From: Halovenus carboxidivorans
GTDB taxonomy: Archaea > Halobacteriota > Halobacteria > Halobacteriales > Haloarculaceae
DNA length: 64,000 nt
Direction: 5' to 3'
Assembly: GCF_009831575.1 (NCBI RefSeq)
Contig: NZ_WUUT01000007.1
Location: 62,001-126,000, forward strand
Shown in pieces: positions 35,391-43,460 of this stretch. The notes beneath the pieces were generated by a model. The model saw only the letters and a list, made by a program, of their open reading frames with translations, ran no database searches and was not told the DNA's origin. Each line of letters begins with the position of its first letter. Within the stretch, counting starts at the first letter, position 1. Made by a program: the position numbers and the translations under genes.

Positions 35391-36301
35391 AGGCGCTCGT
35401 CACCGGCGGAGCCGGGTTCATCGGCTCACATCTCGTCGAGCGACTCACCAGGATGGGTCACGACGTGACCGCCGTCGACGACCTCTCGAACGGGCGAGCG
35501 GAGTGGGTTCCCGACGACTGCGCGTTCGTCGAGGGCGATCTAACCGACAGTGCGACCGTCGATTCCGTCGTCGATGGCTCCTACGACAGCGTCTTTCACC
35601 TGGCGTCGCGGAAGGCGGTCGACGACGACGACCCGCGCGGACAGTTCCGAGAGAATACGGCGATGACCGGCGCGCTCGTGGACGCCGCCGTGGAGGCGGG
35701 CATCCCCGAGTTCCTGTTCACCTCGACTTCGACCGTCTACGGCGAGGCACCGCGGCCGACGCCGGAGGACTACGCGCCGCTGGAGCCGATCAGTGCATAC
35801 GGCGCGAGCAAACTCGCCTGCGAGGGGATTCTCTCGGCGGCGGCACACACGAGCGATCTGACGGTCTATAACTATCGGTTTGCGAATATCGTCGGACCGC
35901 GCCTGCGCGGAGCCGTCATTCCGGATTTCATCGAGAAACTTCGGGCCGATCCCTCGGAACTGACAATTCTGGGAGACGGCCGCCAGGAGAAATCGTATAT
36001 GCACCTCCAGGAGTGTCTCGACGCGATGGTACACGTCCACGCCAACGCGTCGGGACCGGTCGCGACCTACAACCTGGGGACCAGGACGACGACCTCCGTG
36101 ACGCGAATCGCCGAACTTGTGTCGGAGGAACTCGGCGTGACGCCGACGTATCGGTACACGGGCGGGGAGCGCGGCTGGACGGGGGACGTGCCGAGAATGC
36201 GGCTCTCGATCGAAAAGCTCGCCGGTCTGGGCTGGACGCCCGAACTGTCGAGCGAAGACGCCGTCAGGCGGGCAACGGCAGAACTCGCCCGGGAGATCTG
36301 A
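35387..36301 (+). CDS. NAD-dependent nucleotide-sugar epimerase/dehydratase (SDR)
   Basis: A 304-residue extended SDR enzyme related to UDP-glucose 4-epimerase. The N-terminal NAD loop is ALVTGGAGFIGSHLVERL; LFTSTSTVYGEAPRP near residue 112 supplies the catalytic Thr/Ser; AYGASKLACEG near 139 supplies the Tyr-x-x-x-Lys pair; NFRFANIVGPR-type sequence and DGRQEKSYMHLQECLDAMV follow. It probably makes UDP-galactose- or UDP-galacturonate-type donors. In-frame codons upstream of 35387 would only add a non-homologous extension; homology starts at MKALVTGG. Confidence 0.88.
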   Translation: MKALVTGGAGFIGSHLVERLTRMGHDVTAVDDLSNGRAEWVPDDCAFVEGDLTDSATVDSVVDGSYDSVFHLASRKAVDDDDPRGQFRENTAMTGALVDAAVEAGIPEFLFTSTSTVYGEAPRPTPEDYAPLEPISAYGASKLACEGILSAAAHTSDLTVYNYRFANIVGPRLRGAVIPDFIEKLRADPSELTILGDGRQEKSYMHLQECLDAMVHVHANASGPVATYNLGTRTTTSVTRIAELVSEELGVTPTYRYTGGERGWTGDVPRMRLSIEKLAGLGWTPELSSEDAVRRATAELAREI

Positions 36302-36391
36302 GTGGAAGCGAGATAGGCGTGTGGAATAGTAGCATTCTACTACCGACCGTACACTGTTACTAACAATCACGGCGGCCGCCGGAGCGGACGT

Positions 36392-37351
36392 ATGGACGAA
36401 CGGATTTCGGTGATTATTCCGACCCACTACAGGAACGACGTCCTGCCGGAAGCCATCGAGAGCGTCGCGGAACAAGAGTACGAACCGGTCGAACTCATCG
36501 TCGTCGACGACTCGGGGGAAGGCCACGCGGAACCGGTGCTCGAAGAGTACAGCGATGTCATCGACAAACCGATTGTCCGAGAGGAAAACGGCGGCTGGGC
36601 GGCCGCCTACACGACCGGGATCGAGGCCTCGACGGGGGAGTACATCCAGCTACTCGACGACGACGACCGCCTTCTGGAGGGGAAACTGGAGAAAACGGCC
36701 GCAGTGTTGCGGGAGAACCCGGATGTCGGGGTCTCCTACTGTGGAGTCATGTGGGGCGAGGAGCCGAACTACCCGAAGCCGGAAGTCTCCGGCGACATCC
36801 TGGAGCACGCGCTGCGGTTTCAGACGTTCCCGCTGTGGACCGGGTCACTGCTCATGGAGCGGGAGGTGTTGCTCGATTGTATGCCGCTCGCGGGGATGGC
36901 GCCGGAGGACGACCTCGATATCGAGTTGGGGGATACGGATCTGAAGATCGAACTGGCGCGTCGAACGAAAGTCGACTACGTCGACGAGATTCTCGTCTTC
37001 TATCGCCGCGACAACAACAAGCTCTGGACGGGGCTTCGGAAGTTCAAGAAGGTCAAACAGAACGTACGGCACCAGGAGGAGCTATACGCCCAGTATCCGG
37101 AGATCCGGCGGGATCTGCTGTCGTCGTGGTACGAGCGGCAGGGGAACGAACTGATCGAACGCCGGGCGTGGTCGCCGACCGCCACTCTCTGCTTTCTCAA
37201 ATCACTGTACTACGCCGACAGCGACCAGTTGCCGAAAGGGATCCAGGCCGCCGCCTCGGTCCTCGGCCGGCCGGGACTCGCTGCCGCCAGACGCGCTCGT
37301 GACATCGCGCTGGGGCGACCACAGGGTGGCACGACAGCAAACGAAGCCTGA
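36392..37351 (+). CDS. Family 2 glycosyltransferase
   Basis: A 319-residue GT2 enzyme with ISVIIPTHYRNDVLPEAIES, VELIVVDDSGEGHAEPV, and the DxD segment YIQLLDDDDRLLEGKLEKTA near residue 87. It is close in style to the GT2 half of the 6029-7879 fusion (same IPTHYRN/IPTHFRN start and QLLDDDD motif), suggesting a shared ancestor within the locus. The ATG at 36392 is 31 nt from GTTACTAACA (36357-36366): leaderless. It converges on aglF with 30 nt between the stops. Confidence 0.88.
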   Translation: MDERISVIIPTHYRNDVLPEAIESVAEQEYEPVELIVVDDSGEGHAEPVLEEYSDVIDKPIVREENGGWAAAYTTGIEASTGEYIQLLDDDDRLLEGKLEKTAAVLRENPDVGVSYCGVMWGEEPNYPKPEVSGDILEHALRFQTFPLWTGSLLMEREVLLDCMPLAGMAPEDDLDIELGDTDLKIELARRTKVDYVDEILVFYRRDNNKLWTGLRKFKKVKQNVRHQEELYAQYPEIRRDLLSSWYERQGNELIERRAWSPTATLCFLKSLYYADSDQLPKGIQAAASVLGRPGLAAARRARDIALGRPQGGTTANEA

Positions 37352-37381
37352 GTACAGGGCCGCGGACGGGCCGTCGGAGGT

Positions 37382-38125
37382 TCAGTCGCTCTCGGCTTCG
37401 ACCGGGTCGGCCTCCGCCTGCTGGAGGCGGCGCTCGGCCTCGTCGCGGTCCTCCGGATAGCCGATGTCGATCCGCCAGCCGTCCAGCCCGATAGCGTCGA
37501 TTGTCCGGCCGGACTGGATGAGCAGGTCGACCGCGTCGCTGATCTCGTACTCGCCGCGGTTGCTCGGCTGGATGAGGTGACAGGCGTGAAAGATGGCCGG
37601 CGTGAAGGTGTAGAAGCCGGTCATCACGAGGTTCGTCGGCGGGTCGTCGGGCTTCTCGATCACCTCGACGATTTCGCCGTAATCGTTGGTGTCACAGACG
37701 CCGTAGCGCGAGGCCTCTTCCGGCGGGACCTCCTCGACGAGAAAGGCGGCGTCGGCCCGGTCCTCGCGGTGTCTCCGGAGCACGTCCGCCAGGTTGGCAC
37801 GGAAGATGTTGTCCCCCAGCATCAGCATGAAATCGTCCGTGACGATGTCCTCGACGGTCAACAGCGCGTGTGCGAGTCCGAGTTGCTCCTCCTGTACGGT
37901 GTAGGTGATCGGAACGTCACGGTAGGAGTCACCGAAGTACTCGACGATCTGGTCGCGCTCGTAGCCGACGACGACGATCAGTTCCGCCGCGCCCAACTCG
38001 ATCAACTGATCGAAACAGTGTTCGACCAGCGGTTTGTCGTCGACGGTGACCATCGCCTTCGGCTTGTCGTCGGTCAGCGGGCGGAGTCGTGTTCCCTTGC
38101 CAGCGGCCAGAACCACTGCTTGCAT
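37382..38125 (-). CDS. aglF: Sugar-1-phosphate nucleotidyltransferase (AglF-like)
   Basis: A 247-residue enzyme. MQAVVLAAGKGTRLRPLTDD is the signature of sugar nucleotidyltransferases; DKPKAMV gives the lysine, FMLMLGDNIF near residue 96 the metal Asp, IEKPDDPPTNLVMTGFY near 160 and the final GWRIDIGYPEDRDEAERRL the sugar site. Length and pattern match Haloferax AglF, a glucose-1-phosphate uridylyltransferase of N-glycosylation. Longer upstream codons are ignored: ATG 38125 is 29 nt from a reverse-strand TATA-like box (about 38150-38160). It stands next to aglM in the same direction, consistent with UDP-glucose then UDP-glucuronate. Confidence 0.87.
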   Translation of the reverse strand: MQAVVLAAGKGTRLRPLTDDKPKAMVTVDDKPLVEHCFDQLIELGAAELIVVVGYERDQIVEYFGDSYRDVPITYTVQEEQLGLAHALLTVEDIVTDDFMLMLGDNIFRANLADVLRRHREDRADAAFLVEEVPPEEASRYGVCDTNDYGEIVEVIEKPDDPPTNLVMTGFYTFTPAIFHACHLIQPSNRGEYEISDAVDLLIQSGRTIDAIGLDGWRIDIGYPEDRDEAERRLQQAEADPVEAESD

Positions 38126-38288
38126 ACCCCAGTACTCCGGGGCAGCGTCCAAAACTATCGACCGGCTACCCACGCCGTAGGACGTTCCTATCAATCCGCG
38201 CCGGTTCTGTCTCCCCGAGAACCCGCCTCTCTCGCTGTGTAACTGACGTGAGCGTGCGAGACAGCGGAGTAGCTCGCTAGTCCGGGGT

Positions 38289-40997
38289 TCACCAGGTGAG
38301 TCCTTCGTAGGTAATACCGTCGCGGCGGCTGATGATCCGGCGACCGTCGACGACGACGGGCCGAGCCATCGCGTCGAACTCCTCGTCGAGGGCGGCGAAC
38401 TCGTCCCAGTCCGTGACGACGACGGCTCCCGCCGCGCCGTCGAGTGCCTCCGCCGGAGAGTCGGCGTACTCGATACCCGGGAATCGGTCGCGCATCTCCT
38501 CTGTTGCGACGGGGTCGTACCCGACGACTGTCGCGCCGCGGTCGAGCAGTTGCTCGATCACCGGGATCGCCCGGGAGTTGCGGATGTCGTCGGTGCCGGG
38601 CTTGAACGAGAGCCCGAGGACGGCGATTCGTTTGCCCGCGACGTCGACGTGCTCCTCGAGCAGTCCGAGCAGTCGATCCGGCTGTTGGTCGTTGACAGCG
38701 ACCGCGGCGTCGAGCATCTGCGGCTCGTAGCCGGCCTCTCGGGCGGCGTGTCGGATCGCGTCGACGTCTTTCGGGAAGCAGTTGTGCACGACGAGGCCAT
38801 CGGTCGTGACGAACCGATGCGTGTCTGCCACCTCCAGCGAGTACACGTCGACGGTCTCCTCGGTGACGGTGACATCATCGACCTCGACGGTCGTATACCT
38901 CCCCTCGGGGTCGTGTCCTACGGGCTGGATATCTCTGTCGTACGCCGCGAGTCGCTGTTCAATCTGTTCCCGTTTCGACGGCAGGAACAGGTCTGTGAGC
39001 GCGGCGATCTGCTCTTTCGAGCTAATTCGGAGGAAGTGTGCCGGCCGGGTCGACTTCTGGGACTGTGAGCTCTTGTAGCTCGGTACGATGCCGAGACTGT
39101 GAAGCAGGAACTGCATTCCCCGAATTAACTCCTCGCTCACCGACCCGTATTCGTAGACGACTGCGTTGGAGTGAGAGGGATATTCGATATGGCCGTCGCC
39201 GCGGAAGAGCCCGGATAGCAGTGCCTTCCGATGCGCCGGTGGTTCCTGATAGACCGTGTCGGGAATGCGCGCCGAGTACGAGCCGGTTCCACAGCCGAGC
39301 CACTCGATGAAGTATGCGAGTACGCGGCTCGATACCTCGATATCTGTCGTCGTCTCCTGTGTTCTCGTGTTGTATCGAACGCCCAGCGAGTCGAGATACG
39401 TCTCGACATCCTCGACGTACTCCTGTTCGTCGGAAGGGTGGAAACTCAGGAAGATCCGCCGGCGCGTCGTCGAGCCACGGCTGGCGTCCTCGTCGTGGAT
39501 GTTGCCTTCACTCAGATAGTACCCGACGAACCGCCAGAAGTCCTCGTCAGCCGTGATCACTGCCGGGATGTAGGTCTGTCCGCCGCCGACGGTCGTGTAC
39601 AGACTGAGGTCAGTTCTGTCGACCGGGAGTCGATCCTCCGCGTCGAGGAACGCGTCGAGGGTAAGGTAGTTGTTTCGGCAGAACTCGTGGATCTTGTCGT
39701 AGTCGAACTGCTCGTCGTAGGCCGCGAGTTCCTCGCGAAGCCTTTCCTTCAGTGAGTCGAGTTCGACGGCTGGCTTGAGGTAGACGTTCGAGTTGTCGAA
39801 CGCCGGGGCGGCCGCGATCAGTTCTAACACGTCGAACGACTCGACCGGATGGCTTGGGAGATCCGTCTGGACTGGAATCTCGTCGCCGGTCGAGAGCGAC
39901 TGTGCCTCGCGGACGATCTGTGTGTCGTCCTCGACGGTCACCATCGGATGGTCGTGGGTGACTGTCACCGTCTTGTTCATCCGCGTCTGGATGGTGTGTA
40001 GTGGTCCCTCGTACTCCCGTCTGGTCGCCGCCACGACCGGCTTGAACTCGAAGTCGCCGTCGTCGTCACAGCTGAGGACTGAGACATCCGACAGCGAGTC
40101 TGTCGTGACGTATCGGTCGAAGAACGTCGCGAGTTCGAGCAGATGCGTTCCGTCGTCGTCTCGGAGCAGGATCTGCTGGTCACCCGTGAGACAGCTCCCG
40201 CCCCAGCCGACGCCGCTGCGGAGAAACCGTTCGCTGATCCGGTCGTCCATTCCAATCGCGTCGGCGACCTCGTAGGAGTCGACGCCGAACTCCTTGCAGA
40301 TGTTCCCGAGGTCGTTGATCAGGCTGACCTTGGACGCGAGAAACGCGTTGTTGGCGTATTTGATCATCTCCGCTTCGGACCGGCCGGTCTCGACGACCGG
40401 GATGTCCCAGTCGGCGACGATGGGCTCGTACAACCGCGCGAGCAGATCCAGCGCCCGCTCGTCGCCGTCCGTCCCGAGAACAATCTTGTCGGGTTGCATG
40501 AAATCGTCGACAGCGGAGCCTTCGCGGAGGAACTCGGGGTTGACAGCCAGCCCGATGTCGTCGCCGTCGGTCTTTCCCGAGGCCGATTCGAGGATCGGGC
40601 GGAGTTCGGTGTCGGTCGTGCCGGGGACGACCGTACTCTTGACGACGACGAGATGATAGCCGTCTTTCTCCCGGAGCGCCTCACCGATCGACTCCATGCC
40701 GGCTTTCATCGCGCTGAGATCGATGCTGCCGTCCGGTTCGTTCGGCGTCGGGAGCGCGAGCATCGTCAGGTCCGTCTCCCGAATCGCGTCGTAGGAGGTC
40801 GTCGCCTGCAGTGTCGAGCCGCCGTACGCCGAGACGAGCGCGTCAAGGCCCGGTTCGTGAATCGGGGAGTCGCCGTCGTTGATCTGCTCGACGACGGTCT
40901 CGTCGATGTCGATATTGTACACGTCGTGGCCCATGTCGGCGAGACAGGCGGCGACGGTCGTCCCGACGTAGCCGCTCCCGACAATACTGACTTGCAT
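38289..40997 (-). CDS. aglM: UDP-glucose 6-dehydrogenase with an intein at the catalytic cysteine (AglM-like)
   Basis: A 902-residue precursor. Residues 1-268 and 740-902 join to a normal 431-residue UDP-glucose dehydrogenase: N-terminal MQVSIVGSGYVGTTVAACLA, KSTVVPGTTDTELRPIL, the GGS-C-FPKD catalytic block split by the intein, then GLSFKPGTDDIRNSRAIPVI. The enzyme makes UDP-glucuronic acid with NAD. The intein (residues 269-739) must splice out, because residue 740 is the catalytic cysteine. AglF next door supplies UDP-glucose. The ATG at 40997 lacks a strong TATA, though a weak AT-rich stretch sits near 41020-41030. Confidence 0.93.
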   Translation of the reverse strand: MQVSIVGSGYVGTTVAACLADMGHDVYNIDIDETVVEQINDGDSPIHEPGLDALVSAYGGSTLQATTSYDAIRETDLTMLALPTPNEPDGSIDLSAMKAGMESIGEALREKDGYHLVVVKSTVVPGTTDTELRPILESASGKTDGDDIGLAVNPEFLREGSAVDDFMQPDKIVLGTDGDERALDLLARLYEPIVADWDIPVVETGRSEAEMIKYANNAFLASKVSLINDLGNICKEFGVDSYEVADAIGMDDRISERFLRSGVGWGGSCLTGDQQILLRDDDGTHLLELATFFDRYVTTDSLSDVSVLSCDDDGDFEFKPVVAATRREYEGPLHTIQTRMNKTVTVTHDHPMVTVEDDTQIVREAQSLSTGDEIPVQTDLPSHPVESFDVLELIAAAPAFDNSNVYLKPAVELDSLKERLREELAAYDEQFDYDKIHEFCRNNYLTLDAFLDAEDRLPVDRTDLSLYTTVGGGQTYIPAVITADEDFWRFVGYYLSEGNIHDEDASRGSTTRRRIFLSFHPSDEQEYVEDVETYLDSLGVRYNTRTQETTTDIEVSSRVLAYFIEWLGCGTGSYSARIPDTVYQEPPAHRKALLSGLFRGDGHIEYPSHSNAVVYEYGSVSEELIRGMQFLLHSLGIVPSYKSSQSQKSTRPAHFLRISSKEQIAALTDLFLPSKREQIEQRLAAYDRDIQPVGHDPEGRYTTVEVDDVTVTEETVDVYSLEVADTHRFVTTDGLVVHNCFPKDVDAIRHAAREAGYEPQMLDAAVAVNDQQPDRLLGLLEEHVDVAGKRIAVLGLSFKPGTDDIRNSRAIPVIEQLLDRGATVVGYDPVATEEMRDRFPGIEYADSPAEALDGAAGAVVVTDWDEFAALDEEFDAMARPVVVDGRRIISRRDGITYEGLTW
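38781..40193 (-). other. Intein with LAGLIDADG homing endonuclease in aglM
   Basis: A 471-residue intein. It starts with Cys in CLTGDQQILL (block A), has TVTHDHPMVTV (block B, TxxH), two dodecapeptide endonuclease motifs RFVGYYLSEGNIHD and ALLSGLFRGDGHIEY, block F EVADTHRFVTTDGLVVHN, and is followed by Cys as the +1 residue. All splicing residues (Cys1, block B His, terminal His-Asn, +1 Cys) are present, so it should be splicing-competent. Both endonuclease motifs keep their acidic residues, so homing may still be active. Confidence 0.93.
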
Positions 40998-41074
40998 TAT
41001 GATTCAGTACTCCCAGTATCGCCTTCAAACGTCGGGTTCGTCACACCCGGGCCCGCGACGGGCAGACACCCGAA

Positions 41075-41380
41075 TCAATCAGAGACCGCAGTGACGGTCA
41101 ACTGACCTCGACCGTCGAGCGTCACGTCGAGGCCCTGGTACCGGAACGAAACAGTGATCGTCTCGTCAGCCTGGTTGGTCTCCAGTAGCGCGGTCAACGC
41201 GTCGACATCGATCTCCTCGCCGAGCGGCGGGAGATCAGTCGGTCGCTTTCCTTCGACAGCCGCAATCGCTTCCACGATTGCCAACACCGGCTGTTCGTAT
41301 CGTTTCCAGTCTGTCCGGACGGTCTCCTGACCGGGTCCGTGCAGTGCTGTCTGTTCTGCCTCGTTCTCGTGTTCTCTCAT
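41075..41380 (-). CDS. HalOD1-type output-domain protein
   Basis: A 101-residue protein. After about 25 variable residues it shows YEQPVLAIVEAIAAVEGKRP, LPPLGEEIDVDALTALL, VSFRYQGLDVTLDGRGQLTV, the pattern of the haloarchaeal HalOD1 output domain found alone or after receiver domains. Function is unproven, possibly signalling output. Its ATG at 41380 is overlapped (ATGA) by the stop of a 16-codon mini-ORF. It lies outside the glycan genes, so the mini-ORF arrangement is not limited to them. Confidence 0.75.
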   Translation of the reverse strand: MREHENEAEQTALHGPGQETVRTDWKRYEQPVLAIVEAIAAVEGKRPTDLPPLGEEIDVDALTALLETNQADETITVSFRYQGLDVTLDGRGQLTVTAVSD

Positions 41381-41427
41381 TGGTGGCTCCAGAGGTCGTC
41401 CGCCGGTGCACCCGACATCGACTCCAT
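41377..41427 (-). CDS. Leaderless 16-codon mini-ORF coupled to the HalOD1 gene
   Basis: The ATG at 41427 is 31 nt from the reverse-strand TATA box at 41462-41453. The frame (MESMSGAPADDLWSHQ) stops with TGA at 41379-41377, overlapping the HalOD1 ATG as ATGA. It is the shortest mini-ORF in the window and one of the clearest cases. Confidence 0.5.
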   Translation of the reverse strand: MESMSGAPADDLWSHQ

Positions 41428-41452
41428 GGTTACCACCACTGAGGCAGGTAAC

Positions 41453-41462
41453 GGATATAACC
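41453..41462 (-). promoter_or_regulatory. TATA box for the HalOD1 mini-ORF
   Basis: GGTTATATCC on the reverse strand, inside an AT-rich stretch, centred 31 nt before ATG 41427. Confidence 0.6.
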
Positions 41463-41480
41463 TTTTTGTGATTATTCGGA

Positions 41481-42269
41481 TTAATTATCGGGGGAGGGAA
41501 GGAGGAGAACTCGGAGGACGCTCAGGACTCCTTCGTCGAGACCGTCACCCCACACCGCAGTCTCTGTGCCTGGAGAGCGGTCCCCGTTCGACTGTGCGTC
41601 AGTGTCCTCGACGACGGTACTGACGAGGATTCGTTGTCCGTCGACGATTGCCAGTCGGCCGGTAGCCGGTCGCTCGAACTGCCGCAGGGTGGCCCGTCCG
41701 GGGGAGTCGTCGAGGACGTCTCTGATGTCCGAATCGACCGGATCGGCCATCTCACCGAGTTTGATCGTCAGTCCGTCGGCCTGCGCCCGAGACAGCGTGT
41801 CGATCACCGCCGGATCGAGCAGTTCCTCGGAACTCGCGAAGACGACATCCGTCTCCGCCGTCCGAATGAGTCGCTGGAGTCGTTCCGAGATGGCCTCCGA
41901 ACCCGTCGTCGTCCAGACCCCGCGCTGTTCCTGCGAGCGGGGCGTCGATTCGAGGTTCCCGAGCGCCTCGCGCAGGACGTTTGCGTGCTGTCTGTACTCC
42001 CGCTCGAACTGCCGTCCCGCCGTCTCGGGAGAGATCGGCCAGAACTGTTTCGGTGAACTCTCCGTGACGGCGACGAGGTCACGCTCGGCGAGTTCCTCGG
42101 CGGCGTCGTAGACCCGCGTCCGGGGAACGTCGACGGTGTTGCTCACCTCCTGTGCGGTGCCCCGACCGAGGGTGACCAATGCCACGAACGTCCGGGCGGC
42201 GTAGGCACTCAACCCGAACGTCTGTAGCTGTTCGAGAACCGTCTCGTGTGCTGCCGACCTGCCTGACAT
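41481..42269 (-). CDS. TrmB-like winged-helix regulator
   Basis: A 262-residue regulator. The N-terminal winged helix (LEQLQTFGLSAYAARTFVAL, GTAQEVSNTVDVPRTRVYDA) is of the TrmB/sugar-regulator kind. A coiled linker follows, then a C-terminal phospholipase-D-like TrmB domain (VWTTTGSEAISERLQRLI, TDVVFASSEELLD). It is paralogous to the divergent gene at 42584. Start choice: ATG 42269 matches the paralogue's N-terminus. An in-frame GTG at 42356 lies 28 nt from a TATA-like box (near 42376-42390) and would add 29 residues as a leaderless start. Ligand unknown. Confidence 0.8.
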   Translation of the reverse strand: MSGRSAAHETVLEQLQTFGLSAYAARTFVALVTLGRGTAQEVSNTVDVPRTRVYDAAEELAERDLVAVTESSPKQFWPISPETAGRQFEREYRQHANVLREALGNLESTPRSQEQRGVWTTTGSEAISERLQRLIRTAETDVVFASSEELLDPAVIDTLSRAQADGLTIKLGEMADPVDSDIRDVLDDSPGRATLRQFERPATGRLAIVDGQRILVSTVVEDTDAQSNGDRSPGTETAVWGDGLDEGVLSVLRVLLLPSPDN

Positions 42270-42583
42270 ACTCTCTTTCCTCAAAGGACCGCCCGAGAGG
42301 GCGATGTCCTGCGTGCAGTACAGGATGGTTGGGACCCAGTCCGCATCTGCACGCACGCACTGTTTGCGCTACCGTCGTAAAATATTACTGTGAGTAACCG
42401 AGTTAATCGAGAAGACAGAGAAGTACGCTGATTGACTTTCGGTCGATTCCCGCGCGAAATTGTGTGATATTCTGAGTTACTGTACTGAGATACCCAGTTT
42501 TATCAGTAAACAGAGGAAACGACTTTCCGTGGGGGCAGGGAAGTACTGGTAGGTACTGCTCCGGCGGTATCTGGTTGGGACCC
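42270..42583. promoter_or_regulatory. Divergent intergenic region between two TrmB-like regulators
   Basis: About 310 nt. The left part holds the reverse-strand TATA-like AGTAATATTTTA (near 42378-42389). A 21-codon reverse-strand frame from ATG 42346 stops at 42278, eight bases before ATG 42269 with GGAAAGAGAG between, a possible further mini-ORF or ribosome-binding site. The middle (42390-42510) is AT-rich. No gene is evident. Confidence 0.4.
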
Positions 42584-43414
42584 ATGGAAGATCTATCAGG
42601 CGTCGAACAGGCGGTAGAGTTGCTCCAGCAGTTGGGGCTCAAGGAGTACGAGGCAAAGTCGTTCGTTGCGCTGTCACGTCTCCCGCAAGGCACCGCGAAG
42701 GAGATCAGCGAGATTTCGGAGGTGCCGCGGACGCGCGTGTACGACTCGATACGCGTTCTGGAGACGAAGGGGCTCGTCGAGAGCCACCAGTCGAGTCCGC
42801 AACAGTTCCGCGCGGTCTCGGTAGACGAGGTCACGAACACGCTCAAAACACAGTACGTCAACCGGACGGAGAAACTGCGCAATACCCTCAACGGACTCGA
42901 ACCCGCCGCGGAGGACACCGAGACCGAACTCACCCACGAAGTGTGGTCTATGTCGGGCGCGACGGCGATAGCGAACAGGAGCAAGGATCTCATCACGGAG
43001 GCCGAGGAGGAGCTAGTCATCGTGCTCGGGCAGGACAGCGGAATAGACGACCAGTTGATCGACGTGCTCGAAGCGGCACAGCGTCGTGGAGTGAGCGTCG
43101 TCATCGGTACCGTCGACGAGCCGCTGCGTGACGAAATCGAACGGATGGTGCCCAATGCCGACGTGTTCGTATCGGGGTTAAGTTGGCTCCGGGGCGCACC
43201 CGAGATGGGCGACGACACGCAGATCACCCGCTTGCTGCTCGTCGACCGGAGTACGATCCTCGTCAGTTCGGTCCATCAGGGGAGCGGAACCGATCACCCC
43301 GACGAGCAGGCCGTGTTCGGCCGCGGGTTCGACAACGGCCTCGTCGCTATCGTTCGACGACTGATGGCGACCGGACTGCTCCCGGAGGACGATCCGGACT
43401 CCGGCGCGGAGTAG
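42584..43414 (+). CDS. TrmB-like winged-helix regulator
   Basis: A 276-residue paralogue of the divergent gene at 41481-42269. It has winged helix VELLQQLGLKEYEAKSFVAL and GTAKEISEISEVPRTRVYDS, a linker coil to about 110, then a C-terminal domain with EVWSMSGATAIANRSKDLI and ELVIVLGQDSG. The ATG at 42584 was chosen over an in-frame TTG nine bases upstream. The divergent pair probably shares operators in the 314-nt gap. Targets and ligand are unknown. Confidence 0.8.
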   Translation: MEDLSGVEQAVELLQQLGLKEYEAKSFVALSRLPQGTAKEISEISEVPRTRVYDSIRVLETKGLVESHQSSPQQFRAVSVDEVTNTLKTQYVNRTEKLRNTLNGLEPAAEDTETELTHEVWSMSGATAIANRSKDLITEAEEELVIVLGQDSGIDDQLIDVLEAAQRRGVSVVIGTVDEPLRDEIERMVPNADVFVSGLSWLRGAPEMGDDTQITRLLLVDRSTILVSSVHQGSGTDHPDEQAVFGRGFDNGLVAIVRRLMATGLLPEDDPDSGAE

Positions 43415-43460
43415 TCAGATTCAAAAACCTATATTTGTCACGCGTGTAGACCCCCTCACC

